DNA of 41,296 nt from Clostridiales bacterium (GCA_015056155.1 SVGU01000011.1:1-41296); one strand, 5' to 3'. Counted from the first letter of the stretch, positions 1-7,691 are shown. Numbers and translations: made by a program. The notes: generated by a model not told the origin, from the letters alone.

Positions 1-201
1 CTATGTACTTGAAGGTTTCCCTTCAAGCCATAACTGCTTGAATTTACTGTATTTCCCGCGACTCATGACGAGGAGGGGTAAACCTTCCTCTACATAATAA
101 CGCGTTTCATCGGATGCTCGTTTGTTCGTTGTTGGATAAATTGTTCCTTTAGAATCCTCCCGCCACCAAGGGACAGCGTCCGTTTTCTCATTCCTGCCGC
201 G
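1..201 (-). pseudogene. Remnant of an unknown AT-rich gene (3' end)
   Basis: On the minus strand a frame runs open from just after the TGA at 202-204 to a TAG at 1-3 and encodes about 66 residues. It has no ATG, GTG or TTG near its 5' end; the first in-frame ATG leaves only about 20 residues. The translation looks protein-like (DAVPWW near the start, RYYVEEGLPLLVM in the middle, KQLWLEGKPSST at the end), but I do not recognise the family. Base composition is clearly more AT-rich than the neighbouring genes, which suggests transferred DNA cut off at its 5' end. It lies in the same frame as the small gene at 202-381, so it would be its extension only if the TGA were read through; I take that as chance. 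It could also be non-coding. Confidence 0.3.
8..27. other. Perfect 8-bp hairpin
   Basis: CTTGAAGG and CCTTCAAG flank a TTTC loop. It lies at the very end of the remnant frame and has no T-tract on either side within view, so it is not a clear terminator. Role unknown. Confidence 0.35.
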
Positions 202-381
202 TCAGTCCGCCTCATGCCGGGCGGAAGCATCCGCGTCCTTCAGCCTCTTGCGGCTGTACTTCTTTCTGCTCTCCACCACGCGCAGGACGGGCTTCACCGC
301 GCCCCAGTCGCCGCGCTGGGACTGGTTGTGCTCCTTCTGTGCACGCTTGCTCTGTTTGGCGAGGGGCACCAGCTTCTTCAT
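202..381 (-). CDS. Small basic hypothetical protein, 59 aa
   Basis: A 59-residue protein starts MKKLVPLAKQSKRAQ and ends ASARHEAD. It is strongly basic (many Lys and Arg), has no membrane segment or signal peptide, and carries no domain I can name. The start is supported by a GAGGAGG site a few bases upstream of the ATG. It begins 15 nt after the stop of the GNAT acetyltransferase at 397-915, so the two probably share a transcript from the promoter at 951-979. The composition suggests binding to nucleic acid or ribosomes, but that is only an inference from charge. GC content matches the acetyltransferase and not the AT-rich stretch below 200. Confidence 0.65.
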   Translation of the reverse strand: MKKLVPLAKQSKRAQKEHNQSQRGDWGAVKPVLRVVESRKKYSRKRLKDADASARHEAD

Positions 382-396
382 TGCATAACCTCCTCA

Positions 397-915
397 TCAG
401 TACCGGATCTCGCAGGTCAGTTCGATCCTGTCGCCGTCCATGCCGCGGTTTCGCCGGCCGGGAATGGCGCTGACCTGATGCATACCCAGCTTCTCCATCA
501 CGCGGAAGGACGCGGTGTTCTCGCTGTCGCAGCAGGCGAAGATGCGCTTCACGCCCCAGTGGGCCACGGCGTATTCCGCGATCGCCCGGGCTGCCTCGGC
601 GGTGTAGCCGCAGCCCCAGCAGTCCCGGTGGATGATCCAGCCCAGCTCCGCCTCGCTGCGATCCTCCTGAAAGAAGAGCGTCACGCCGCCGATGTGCCGT
701 CCCTCCAGCACCAGCGCAAACTCCAGCCGGGCCGGCGCGGCCTTCTGCCATTCGGCGACCGATTCCGCGACGCCCTGACGCGTCTCCTCCAGCGATTCGC
801 TGGGCAGGAACATCATGTACGTCGTGTTCTCCGGGTCGGACACGTACGCGTGGGTGGTCATCAGATCGTCCAGTGCGATCGGGCGCAGGGTCAGGCGGGT
901 CGTGCGGATCTCCAT
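397..915 (-). CDS. GNAT family N-acetyltransferase (RimJ/RimL type)
   Basis: This 172-residue protein is a Gcn5-related acetyltransferase that would move an acetyl group from acetyl-CoA to an amine, in the RimJ/RimL group that often modifies protein N-termini or small amines. It opens with MEIRTTRLTLRP, the usual start of this group, followed by the central strand with GGVTLFF, the ELGWIIHRDCWGCGYTAEA acetyl-CoA binding region, and the C-terminal ENTASFRVMEKLGM helix. The start at 915 is chosen over the longer frame (960) because the family begins there and a GGAGGAG site lies about 11 nt upstream. The substrate cannot be told from sequence. It is transcribed divergently from the CAT-like gene at 1045. 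Confidence 0.88.
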   Translation of the reverse strand: MEIRTTRLTLRPIALDDLMTTHAYVSDPENTTYMMFLPSESLEETRQGVAESVAEWQKAAPARLEFALVLEGRHIGGVTLFFQEDRSEAELGWIIHRDCWGCGYTAEAARAIAEYAVAHWGVKRIFACCDSENTASFRVMEKLGMHQVSAIPGRRNRGMDGDRIELTCEIRY

Positions 916-950
916 GGGCGGCTTCACTCCTCCGGTTCTTGTCATTGCAA

Positions 951-979
951 AGTGTACCACAGGCGCGGCGGGATTTCAA
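951..979 (-). promoter_or_regulatory. Sigma-A promoter for the GNAT operon
   Basis: On the minus strand TTGAAA (979-974), a 17-bp spacer, and TACACT (956-951). It sits about 36 nt upstream of the GNAT start and back to back with the promoter at 991-1019. Confidence 0.6.
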
Positions 980-990
980 GAGTCCCGCGC

Positions 991-1019
991 TTGACGCAGT
1001 GCGCGCCCTGTGCTACACT
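991..1019 (+). promoter_or_regulatory. Sigma-A promoter for the CAT-like gene
   Basis: TTGACG (991-996), a 17-bp spacer, and TACACT (1014-1019), about 26 nt upstream of the CAT-like start. Its -35 box is only 11 bp from the -35 box of the divergent GNAT promoter. Confidence 0.65.
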
Positions 1020-1044
1020 GCATGCAGAAAAGGAGATGAATCAC

Positions 1045-1677
1045 ATGGCCTGTACCGTGATCGACATGGCGCAGTATGCCCGCCGCCGGCATTTCGACTA
1101 TTTCCGCAGCCTCCCCTACCCCTATGTCGGCGTGACGGAAAATGTGGACGTCAGCGGGCTGGTCCGTTTCTGCAGGGAAAAGGGCTGCTCGTTCTATCTG
1201 GCCTTCCTGCATGCCGCAGCCCGCGCAGCCGACGGCGTGCCCCAGCTGCGCCAGCGGATCCGGGACGGCGGGATCGTCGAATACGACGCCTGTCCCACCT
1301 CCCACACGGAGCTCCTGCCCGACGGCACCTACTGCTACTGCACGCTCCGCCACGATCAGCCCCTCGACCGCTACCTCCCCTATGCGGAGGAGACGCGCCG
1401 CCTCGCCCGCGAGAACGCCAGCATCGACGAGGACGACGCCGTAGAGAGCATGTACTTCATTTCCGCCCTGCCCTGGCTGCACTATACCGCGCTCATCCAG
1501 CCGGTCGCCGGCGGGGACGAGTCCAATCCGCGCATCACATGGGGGAAATACGAGGCGGACCCGCAGGGGCGGCTGATGCTCCCGGTGACGCTGCTGGCTC
1601 ATCATGCGCTGGTGGACGGCATCCACCTCGCGAATTTTTATGCAAACCTGCGCCGGGAGCTGGCGGAATGCCGATGA
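1045..1677 (+). CDS. Chloramphenicol acetyltransferase-like protein
   Basis: This 210-residue protein belongs to the CAT fold, which uses acetyl-CoA to O-acetylate a hydroxyl group. It has the family start (VIDMAQYARRRHFDYF), the core region SFYLAFLHAAARA, and the C-terminal catalytic motif HHALVDGIH at 186-194, where His187 is the expected general base and Asp191-Gly192 complete the HxxxDG signature. Length is close to the usual 215-220. An AAAAGGAG site lies 9 nt before the ATG at 1045; the ATG at 1036 touches that site and is unlikely. Many chromosomal CAT-like proteins in gut Clostridia do not confer resistance, so drug acetylation is not established. It has its own promoter and no other resistance genes nearby. 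Confidence 0.85.
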   Translation: MACTVIDMAQYARRRHFDYFRSLPYPYVGVTENVDVSGLVRFCREKGCSFYLAFLHAAARAADGVPQLRQRIRDGGIVEYDACPTSHTELLPDGTYCYCTLRHDQPLDRYLPYAEETRRLARENASIDEDDAVESMYFISALPWLHYTALIQPVAGGDESNPRITWGKYEADPQGRLMLPVTLLAHHALVDGIHLANFYANLRRELAECR

Positions 1678-1813
1678 CAGCACAGCACCGGCGTTTCTGC
1701 GTGACTTTCCTTGTCGAATCACTTCCTTTTTTCTGTCAAGCAGGAATTTTCCCTGTATACAGCGAATAATATCAGGAGTTGATTTTGACGTTTTTGCATT
1801 GGAGGATGATCGT

Positions 1814-3271
1814 ATGCGCGATTTCGTGATTCTGATCAACGTCGACGATGCGGTGAGCCGCACCATGGCGCGCCGGCTGCGTGCCGAGCATATCTATTGT
1901 CAGGTGCTGCCCGCAGACACGCCGGCGGATGTGATGCTGAATCCGGAGGTGCGGGGCATTCTGGTGGCTGCCGCCTCGACGGGCCTGCCCTCGGAGCTGC
2001 CGCATCTGCGCGATTATCTCCAGTGCGGTCTGCCGATGCTGTGCATGGGCGACGCAGCGCTGACCCTGTGCGAGGTGCTGGGCGGCGAGCTGAGCGACCG
2101 CCCCCTGCCCGGCGGCGTGGAGCAGGTGCGCTTCGACCACGGCAATGTGGTCTTCGACGGCGTAGAGGACGGCGAGCGCTACCTCCATGCCTGCCGGTAC
2201 ATGACCGTCCCGCAGGAGAAGGCCTCCACCGCCGCGCAGACAGAGGACGGCGTCATCGGCTTCCGCGTGCATCAGCGCAGCGTCTGGGGCCTGGCCTTCC
2301 AGCTGGAGCGCAACGATCCCGGCGGAACGCTGCTGCTGCTGAACTTCTGCCGTGACGTGTGCGGCTGCACGCTGTGGTGGAGCAATCAGGCGTTCATCGA
2401 GCGCGCGAAGGAGGCCATCGAGCAGGCGGCCGACGGCGGCGATGCACTGTGCGCCCTCTCCGGCGGCGTGGACAGCGGCGTCTGCGCGCTGCTGGGCCAT
2501 ATGGCGCTGGGCTCCCGGCTGCACTGCATCTTCGTGGATACCGGCCTGATGCGCAAGGGCGAGGCCATGCAGGTCATGGACTTCTACAACGTGCAGGCGG
2601 GGCTGGACCTGCGCCGGATCGACGCCTCCGAGGAGTTCCTCGCCGCACTGCAGGGCGTGAAGGACGCGAAGGAAAAGGAGCGCATCATCTTCTTCCTCCT
2701 GCGCGACATCCTCCGGCGCGAGGCTGCCTCCATCCCCAACATCCGCCTGATGATCCAGGGCACCAACTACTCCGACGCCATGCAGGACAGCGCATTCCCC
2801 CTGGAGCTGCCTTCGGAGGATGTACGCATCATCGAGCCCGTCCGCGAGCTGTTCAAGGACGAGGTGCGCTACATCGGCGAGGAGCTGGGCATGTCCCCGG
2901 CGATGCTGCTGCGCCAGCCCTTCCCCGGCAGCGGCCTGGCCTCGCGGATCATGTCCGACGTGACGCCGGAAAAGCTCGCCATCCTTCGGGAGGCCGATGC
3001 GATCTTCCGCTACGAGATCACCCAGAACAACCACAACCGCCGCCTGTGGCAGTACTTCGCCGCCCTGTCCGAAGCGTCGGACACGGACGCGGGCTACGTG
3101 GTGACGCTCCGGGCCGTGCAGGCTGCGGAGGGCGCCGGCGGCATGGCAGCCCGCTTGCCCAACGACCTGCTGGAGCGCGTGACGCTGGAGATCCTCAGCC
3201 GCTGCCCGCAGGTGAACCGCGTGCTCTTCGACCTCACGCCCAGCAAGAACTATACCCCCATGGAACGGTAA
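1814..3271 (+). CDS. GMP synthase-like ATP pyrophosphatase with degenerate amidotransferase domain
   Basis: This 485-residue protein has the GuaA layout: an N-terminal class I glutamine amidotransferase-like domain (about 1-180), an ATP-pyrophosphatase domain with the PP-loop SGGVDSG at 216-222, FVDTGLMRKGE after it, and the conserved RQPFPGSGLASRI dimerisation segment. GMP synthase aminates XMP to GMP. The amidotransferase part is strongly diverged: Cys77 sits where the nucleophile of the CYG motif is expected, but the HPE triad motif reads Gln163-Leu-Glu165, so the catalytic His is missing. The C-terminal end also lacks the usual GuaA tail. It is therefore probably an ammonia-dependent paralogue or an enzyme of a different substrate, not the housekeeping GuaA. 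The ATG follows GGAGG at 1801. Confidence 0.8.
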   Translation: MRDFVILINVDDAVSRTMARRLRAEHIYCQVLPADTPADVMLNPEVRGILVAAASTGLPSELPHLRDYLQCGLPMLCMGDAALTLCEVLGGELSDRPLPGGVEQVRFDHGNVVFDGVEDGERYLHACRYMTVPQEKASTAAQTEDGVIGFRVHQRSVWGLAFQLERNDPGGTLLLLNFCRDVCGCTLWWSNQAFIERAKEAIEQAADGGDALCALSGGVDSGVCALLGHMALGSRLHCIFVDTGLMRKGEAMQVMDFYNVQAGLDLRRIDASEEFLAALQGVKDAKEKERIIFFLLRDILRREAASIPNIRLMIQGTNYSDAMQDSAFPLELPSEDVRIIEPVRELFKDEVRYIGEELGMSPAMLLRQPFPGSGLASRIMSDVTPEKLAILREADAIFRYEITQNNHNRRLWQYFAALSEASDTDAGYVVTLRAVQAAEGAGGMAARLPNDLLERVTLEILSRCPQVNRVLFDLTPSKNYTPMER

Positions 3272-3285
3272 ATTGAACATGATTT

Positions 3286-3325
3286 GCGCCCCGCAGACAA
3301 GCTCGTCCGCGGGGCGCGTTGTTTA
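3286..3325. terminator. Bidirectional terminator
   Basis: A 9-bp perfect stem GCGCCCCGC (3286-3294) with GCGGGGCGC (3309-3317), followed by GTTGTTTATT on the plus strand and by a run containing AAAT/ATTT on the other side. It lies between the convergent GuaA-like gene and the anti-sigma gene. Confidence 0.7.
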
Positions 3326-4060
3326 TTCCGTTTCGGGTGCGTTCAGCGTACAGCGCAGCCGGAAGCTGTCCACATTCTCCAGGTCGCTGAAGCTGTCCGA
3401 CTTTTCGTCATAGCCGAAGGCCGCGCAGCAGAAGGTCACGTCCAGCGCCTGCTGCGGTGCTACGCCCTCGAAGGTGATCAGCAGCGACACCGCGCCGCCC
3501 GGCTCCAGATGCCACCGGACCGCGCAGGCCGGGAAACCGCCGTTCACCTCCGGCGACACATCCAGCCACAGCAGCTCCGTGAAGCCCTGCTCCGCCGCCC
3601 ATTGTCCGATGGTCATCTCCTCCTGCAGCTCCCGGTCCAGGTTCTGCACCTTCATATCCGGCGACAGGCACTGATCCAGCAGCAGCACGCCCTCCCGCAG
3701 CGGCTTTGCCAGCAGGGTGACATAAACCTTTTCGCCGTCCCAGACCGCATCGGTCACTGCGATGGTCATCTCCCTGCCAGCGCCGCCCTCCTGGGGGATC
3801 TGCGTCTGCACCGGCGATGACGGCAGCGCCCGCTGCACATCCGCGTCCCGCTGGGCGAAGTCCAGCACGCCCCAGCCCGCCTGCACCGCCACTGCGGCGC
3901 TCATCATCAGCACCAACGCCAGCGCAGCCGCCAGCAGCATTCTCTTTTTCATATTGCCTTTTTGCTCCTTTCCGATCGCGCAGCGGACCGCCCGGCGGTC
4001 CTCCTGCGTCCATGTGACGCCGGAAAGCTGGCTGTCCAGAATTTCCCTATCGTTACGCAT
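3323..4060 (-). CDS. Membrane anti-sigma factor (DUF4179-like)
   Basis: A 245-residue single-pass membrane protein. Residues 1-38 are a cytosolic segment with a charged helix (TWTQEDRRAVRCAIGKEQKG), residues about 40-61 form one transmembrane helix, and the remaining 180 residues are an extracytoplasmic domain of beta-strand character with two cysteines. This is the layout of clostridial anti-sigma factors that hold an ECF sigma factor at the membrane. It overlaps the stop of the ECF sigma gene (4053-4568) by 8 nt, so the two are translationally coupled. The ATG at 4060 is chosen; the TTG just before it is less likely. The signal sensed is unknown. The family assignment rests on layout and context rather than on a sharp motif. 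Confidence 0.75.
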   Translation of the reverse strand: MRNDREILDSQLSGVTWTQEDRRAVRCAIGKEQKGNMKKRMLLAAALALVLMMSAAVAVQAGWGVLDFAQRDADVQRALPSSPVQTQIPQEGGAGREMTIAVTDAVWDGEKVYVTLLAKPLREGVLLLDQCLSPDMKVQNLDRELQEEMTIGQWAAEQGFTELLWLDVSPEVNGGFPACAVRWHLEPGGAVSLLITFEGVAPQQALDVTFCCAAFGYDEKSDSFSDLENVDSFRLRCTLNAPETE

Positions 4061-4568
4061 CAACCGACCACCCCTCCAGCGTTTCTCTGAGTTTCTTCTT
4101 TGCCCGCGCGAGGCGGGACCGAACCGTGTTGATCGGACAGTTCAGCACGCGGCTGATGTCCTCCGCGCTCATCTGCTGATAGCAGTGCAGCAGCAGCGTC
4201 TCCCGCTCCCGCAGTGGCAGCCCGGCGATGGCCTGCGCGAGGGCAGGCTCCTCCGGCGCAGGCGCGGACAGCGGCAGCTCCTCCGGCGTGACGCGCCTGT
4301 CTACCCGGCGAAACCACGCAGAGCGCAGGTGATCGCGGCAGGTATTGACCGCGATGTGCATCAGCCATGTCCTTTCGCTGGCTTCCCCCCGGAAGGAGGG
4401 CAGCTTCCGCCATGCCTTGATGAAGGTTTCCTGCGCCGCGTCCTCCGCCAGCGCCATGTCCCGCAGATACAGGCAGCACAGGCGCTTCACCTGCGTGCCG
4501 TAGGTATCCATCATTGCTTCCAGCCGTTTTTCCGCTTCCTCTCTGCACGGGCCCTGTGCAAAGCGCAT
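4053..4568 (-). CDS. ECF-family RNA polymerase sigma factor
   Basis: A 171-residue extracytoplasmic-function sigma factor. Region 2 includes LYLRDMALAEDAAQETFIKAW and FRGEASERTWLMHIAVNTCRD; region 4 includes LPLRERETLLLHCYQQMSAE and the DNA-binding helix INTVRSRLARAKKKLRE. It would direct RNA polymerase to a small stress regulon once its partner at 3323-4060 lets go. The start at 4568 is preferred because AGGCGG lies 8 nt upstream, and because the upstream ATG at 4592 would overlap the putative -10 element at 4594-4599. The gene is the first of a two-gene operon with 8-nt overlap. It belongs to the SigW/RpoE-like branch, but I cannot name the orthologue. Confidence 0.9.
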   Translation of the reverse strand: MRFAQGPCREEAEKRLEAMMDTYGTQVKRLCCLYLRDMALAEDAAQETFIKAWRKLPSFRGEASERTWLMHIAVNTCRDHLRSAWFRRVDRRVTPEELPLSAPAPEEPALAQAIAGLPLRERETLLLHCYQQMSAEDISRVLNCPINTVRSRLARAKKKLRETLEGWSVDA

Positions 4569-4593
4569 CTGCATCACCGCCTTTCTACTCATA

Positions 4594-4616
4594 TAGACGC
4601 GCGGCGGGGGCATTTC
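4594..4616 (-). promoter_or_regulatory. Putative ECF-type promoter motif
   Basis: Minus strand GAAATGC (4616-4610), 10 nt, then CGTCTA (4599-4594). The same GAAATGC-N10-CGTCTA arrangement occurs upstream of the second ECF operon (15948-15970). CGTC-type -10 elements are typical of ECF promoters, so autoregulation is likely. Confidence 0.45.
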
Positions 4617-4639
4617 GGACGCATCCGACGCAAAAAGAT

Positions 4640-4672
4640 ACAGAAAAACCGGCACGGACGCTCCGTACCGGT
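4640..4672 (-). terminator. Rho-independent terminator after hflX
   Basis: On the minus strand an 11-bp stem (ACCGGTACGGA with TCCGTGCCGGT, one G-U pair, 3-nt loop) is followed by TTTTCTGTATC. It lies 9 nt beyond the hflX stop codon. Confidence 0.8.
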
Positions 4673-4680
4673 CTTGTCTG

Positions 4681-6441
4681 TTATTGCTTGATGATCCCCT
4701 TGCCGTGGCGGGCCACGATGCGGTCGCGGTCCGCATTGCCGATCACGATCGTCAGCTCCACGCCCTCGTCCGTGTATGCCTCGTTGATCACGCGGCCCAG
4801 CGGACGGATCTGGCTGACCAGCCCGTACTGACTGAAGGGCAGCACGAAGGTCACGGGCGCGTAGGTCTTCTGCAGCTCGGCGGCGATGCGGCGGTGCAGC
4901 TCATCCAGCCCCTCGCCGGTCTTCGCGCTGACCATCACCGCACCGGGGATGGCGGGTTCCGCGCCGCCCAGATCGCACTTGTTGATCACTTCGATGCGCG
5001 GCTGCTCCGTCGCGCCGAGCTCCTGCAGCACCTGCTCCACGGCGTCATGCTGCTTGAGCATCTCGCCGGACGCGCCGTCGCTCACGATCAGCAGCACGTC
5101 CGCCAGCGCCGCTTCCTCCAGCGTGGAGCGGAAGGCGCTGACCAGCGCATGGGGCAGCTTGCGGATGAAGCCGACCGTGTCAACCAACAGGAAGGGCGTG
5201 TGCTCCGCCGTTTCGATGCGGCGGGAGACCGCGTCCAGCGTCGCGAAGAGCTGATCCTGCACATACACGTCGCTGCCGGTCATCTTGTTCAGCAGCGTCG
5301 ACTTGCCCGCATTGGTGTAGCCCACCAGGGCCACGACGGGGATCTCGTTCTTCTCTCGGTTCTTGCGGCGCAGCTCGCGCTGCTTCTCCACCGTTTCCAA
5401 CCGGCGGCGCAGCTCGGTCATGCGCTCGCGGATGCGGCGGCGGTTCATCTCCAGCTTCGATTCGCCCGGGCCGCGGGTGCCGATGCCGCCGGCCAGACGG
5501 GACAGCACCAGGCCCTGGCCGATCAGCCGCGTGGACTGGTACTGCAGCTGCGCCAGCTCCACCTGCAGCTTGCCCTCCGCGCTGGATGCGCGCTGGGCGA
5601 AGATGTCGAGGATCAGCGTCGTGCGGTCCACGACCTTCACATGCAGCATGTCCTCCAGATTGCGCATCTGGATGCCGCTGAGCTCCTCGTCGAAGATGCA
5701 CACGTCCGCCTCCAGCGCCTGGCACTGGCGGGTCAGCTCATCCGCCCGGCCCCGGCCGATGAACAGCGCCGTATCGGGCTTGTCGCGCTTCTGCAGGAAC
5801 ATGCCCACGACCTCCGCTCCGGCGGTATCGGCCAGGCGCGCCAGCTCCTGCAGGCTCTCCTCGCTCTCGATGCCCATGAGGACGGCACGCTCCCTGGCGT
5901 TGGGGTTCTTCTGCTCGTCCTCCCAGCCGACGATGCGGTCGCTCTCCTCGACCTGATGGTTCCATTCCGCATCCGGCACCTTGTACCAGCGGACAGGCTC
6001 ATCCAGGATGATGTTCTGCTTCTCCGTCAGGAAGCTCGCCTGCACGAAGGTCGGCTCGCCCTTCAGGCAGCCGATGGCGACCATCGCGTCATACCGGAAG
6101 GAGCGCAGCGCGGACAGGTCGACGTCGCTGAGGCGGCCGTCGCCGTTGGGATGGGTGTGCACGCAGCGCACGCAGGACAGGCGCTGGGCATTGCGGCGCA
6201 GGCGGTAGTCCCGCAGCTCCACGTCCCGGTCCGTGCCGACGGACACATCGACGATCTCGCCGTCGCGGGTAATGTACACCGCGATCTCCCGGTTGAGGAC
6301 GCCGGTGAATTTCGCCAGGAACTGCATCAGCTCCCGCGGGAGGAAGTCGCCGTCCTCCACCTCATAGTTATACAGCTGGGCCAGCGCGTCGATCACCGAA
6401 TCGCGGATGCCCGTCAGGTTGCCATTGACCTGTTGCTTCAT
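4681..6441 (-). CDS. hflX: GTPase HflX with N-terminal JAMM-like domain
   Basis: A 586-residue ribosome-associated GTPase that in other bacteria splits stalled or hibernating 70S ribosomes. The HflX N-domain covers about 180-365 with the glycine-rich GGIGTRGPGESKLE at 319-332. The G domain has G1 GYTNAGKS (374-381), G3 DTVG (421-424) and G4 NKCD (487-490). The protein is about 150 residues longer than E. coli HflX because of an extra N-terminal domain (1-160) that contains HTHP and S-x-x-D in the spacing of a JAMM metalloprotease motif (His95, His97, Ser105, Asp108). This extended form is known in Clostridia. The start codon overlaps the stop of the upstream membrane gene (ATGA), indicating coupling. 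Confidence 0.95.
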   Translation of the reverse strand: MKQQVNGNLTGIRDSVIDALAQLYNYEVEDGDFLPRELMQFLAKFTGVLNREIAVYITRDGEIVDVSVGTDRDVELRDYRLRRNAQRLSCVRCVHTHPNGDGRLSDVDLSALRSFRYDAMVAIGCLKGEPTFVQASFLTEKQNIILDEPVRWYKVPDAEWNHQVEESDRIVGWEDEQKNPNARERAVLMGIESEESLQELARLADTAGAEVVGMFLQKRDKPDTALFIGRGRADELTRQCQALEADVCIFDEELSGIQMRNLEDMLHVKVVDRTTLILDIFAQRASSAEGKLQVELAQLQYQSTRLIGQGLVLSRLAGGIGTRGPGESKLEMNRRRIRERMTELRRRLETVEKQRELRRKNREKNEIPVVALVGYTNAGKSTLLNKMTGSDVYVQDQLFATLDAVSRRIETAEHTPFLLVDTVGFIRKLPHALVSAFRSTLEEAALADVLLIVSDGASGEMLKQHDAVEQVLQELGATEQPRIEVINKCDLGGAEPAIPGAVMVSAKTGEGLDELHRRIAAELQKTYAPVTFVLPFSQYGLVSQIRPLGRVINEAYTDEGVELTIVIGNADRDRIVARHGKGIIKQ

Positions 6442-7490
6442 GTACTGATCCTTTCATCACGGTCGATGGGCTTGCGCTTCTTGCGCAGGCTGGTGTAGAT
6501 GGAATCCGCGCAGCCCGCGAGCAGACAGACATAATACGTCATGAAGCGCCACACCAGCAGCGCCAGCGGCAGGGTGCTGTCGGTGAAAATGCCCTTGAAG
6601 TATACGAGGAAGCCGCCCTCCTGCGCGCCGGACGCGCCGGGCAGGGGCGTGTAGCTGGCGGACACGAAGAGCATGAAGGAGACCGTCAGGATATGCATGA
6701 CCGGCGTCCCGCTCAGCCCGAAGGCCCTGTACACCATCAGCGGCACCAGCATCAGGAACAGCATCTCCACGACGCTCACCGCCAGCTGGATCAGCAGGTG
6801 CAGCGGCTGCTTCACCAGATTGAACAGCGACGTATGGAAATGGTCGATGGATTCCATCGCCTTCTGCTCCCACTTTTCCGGGTTTTTGCACAGCCTGCGC
6901 CTGGTCAGGAACCGGATGCCCCAGCGGGCGATGCGCTCCACCAGGCCGCGGTTGAGCATGATCGCCACAATGATCGGCACGCAGGCGAAGTTGACCGCGC
7001 AGCCCAGCACGATCAGCCCCGACACATGCCCCAGCTGCGCCGCGGCGAACTCCCGGTTTCCCAGCCACAGCAGTACGGTGATAACTACCAGCGACAGCTG
7101 ATTGAAGAAGTACCGCGCCGTGAGCGCCGAGGTCGCCAGCCCTGCCGGGATCTTCCGCTGCGCCATCAGATAGACCTGCATCGGCTGTCCGCCGGTGGAG
7201 GAGGGGGTGATGTTGGCGTAGAACAGGCCCGCGAAGGAAAAATGCGCCGCCGAGGACAGCTTCACCCGGTAGCCCTCCATCCGCAGGAAGGCAAACAACC
7301 CCGTACCCTCCGAATACACATGCCCCGCGTAGCACGCCAGCGCCGCCAGCAGCCACCACGGATTCAGCGTAAACAGCACGTCCCATGCATTGGCCAGCTC
7401 CTGATTGGAAAATGCGATATACAGCACCATGCCGAGGGAGATCAGGATCACCGCGCCACTGATGATCTTGCTCCATTTGCTCTGATTCAA
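6438..7490 (-). CDS. YbhN/UPF0104-type flippase-like membrane protein
   Basis: A 350-residue integral membrane protein with about eight hydrophobic helices, in the lysylphosphatidylglycerol synthase transmembrane (LPG_synthase_TM) family. Typical family segments are ANITPSSTGGQPMQVYLM after the third helix and SASYTPLPGASGAQEGGF near the C-terminus; the end is a basic tail. Relatives flip or help flip lipids or lipid-linked substrates; the soluble synthase domain of MprF is absent. The start is TTG at 7490, with AAGGGAG about 11 nt upstream; no ATG fits the N-terminal helix, and a GTG 13 codons further in is the alternative. It is the first gene of an operon with hflX, overlapping by 4 nt. 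Confidence 0.85.
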   Translation of the reverse strand: MNQSKWSKIISGAVILISLGMVLYIAFSNQELANAWDVLFTLNPWWLLAALACYAGHVYSEGTGLFAFLRMEGYRVKLSSAAHFSFAGLFYANITPSSTGGQPMQVYLMAQRKIPAGLATSALTARYFFNQLSLVVITVLLWLGNREFAAAQLGHVSGLIVLGCAVNFACVPIIVAIMLNRGLVERIARWGIRFLTRRRLCKNPEKWEQKAMESIDHFHTSLFNLVKQPLHLLIQLAVSVVEMLFLMLVPLMVYRAFGLSGTPVMHILTVSFMLFVSASYTPLPGASGAQEGGFLVYFKGIFTDSTLPLALLVWRFMTYYVCLLAGCADSIYTSLRKKRKPIDRDERIST

Positions 7491-7549
7491 TCCGGTATGC
7501 GCTCCCTTCCCGCCGCGGCAACGAGCACAGCGGCATAGAAATACAGTTT

Positions 7550-7579
7550 ATTGTACCACACAAGAGACCGTTCCGTAAA
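7550..7579 (-). promoter_or_regulatory. Probable sigma-A promoter for the flippase-hflX operon
   Basis: Minus strand TTTACG (7579-7574), 18-bp spacer, TACAAT (7555-7550), about 60 nt upstream of the TTG start. The -10 is good, the -35 moderate. Confidence 0.45.
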
Positions 7580-7616
7580 GGGGCGGCATGGCTTCTTATA
7601 CGATTCTTAGGCACGG

Positions 7617-7656
7617 AAAAGCCCCGTCCATCCCGTATTTCAGGGACGGACAGGGC
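7617..7656 (-). terminator. Rho-independent terminator of the trmD operon
   Basis: On the minus strand a 14-bp stem (GCCCTGTCCGTCCC with GGGATGGACGGGGC, two G-U pairs, 8-nt loop) is followed by TTTTCC. The wobble pairs form only on the minus-strand RNA, which fixes its direction. Confidence 0.8.
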
Positions 7657-7691
7657 AGTTTGGTCAGCCTTTCCCCTTTGGGCAGGCAATA

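Noticed and set aside
202-204. TGA at the end of the small basic gene as a recoded selenocysteine
   Set aside because: No SECIS-like hairpin is seen directly after the codon, and the base composition changes just there. Read-through is not needed to explain anything.
1045-1677. CAT-like gene as an antibiotic resistance marker
   Set aside because: No element, integrase or other resistance gene is adjacent, and many chromosomal homologues have other or unknown substrates.
1752-1761. CTGTATACAG palindrome upstream of the GMP-synthase-like gene as an operator
   Set aside because: It is only 10 bp, is not placed over a recognisable promoter, and palindromes of this length are expected by chance.
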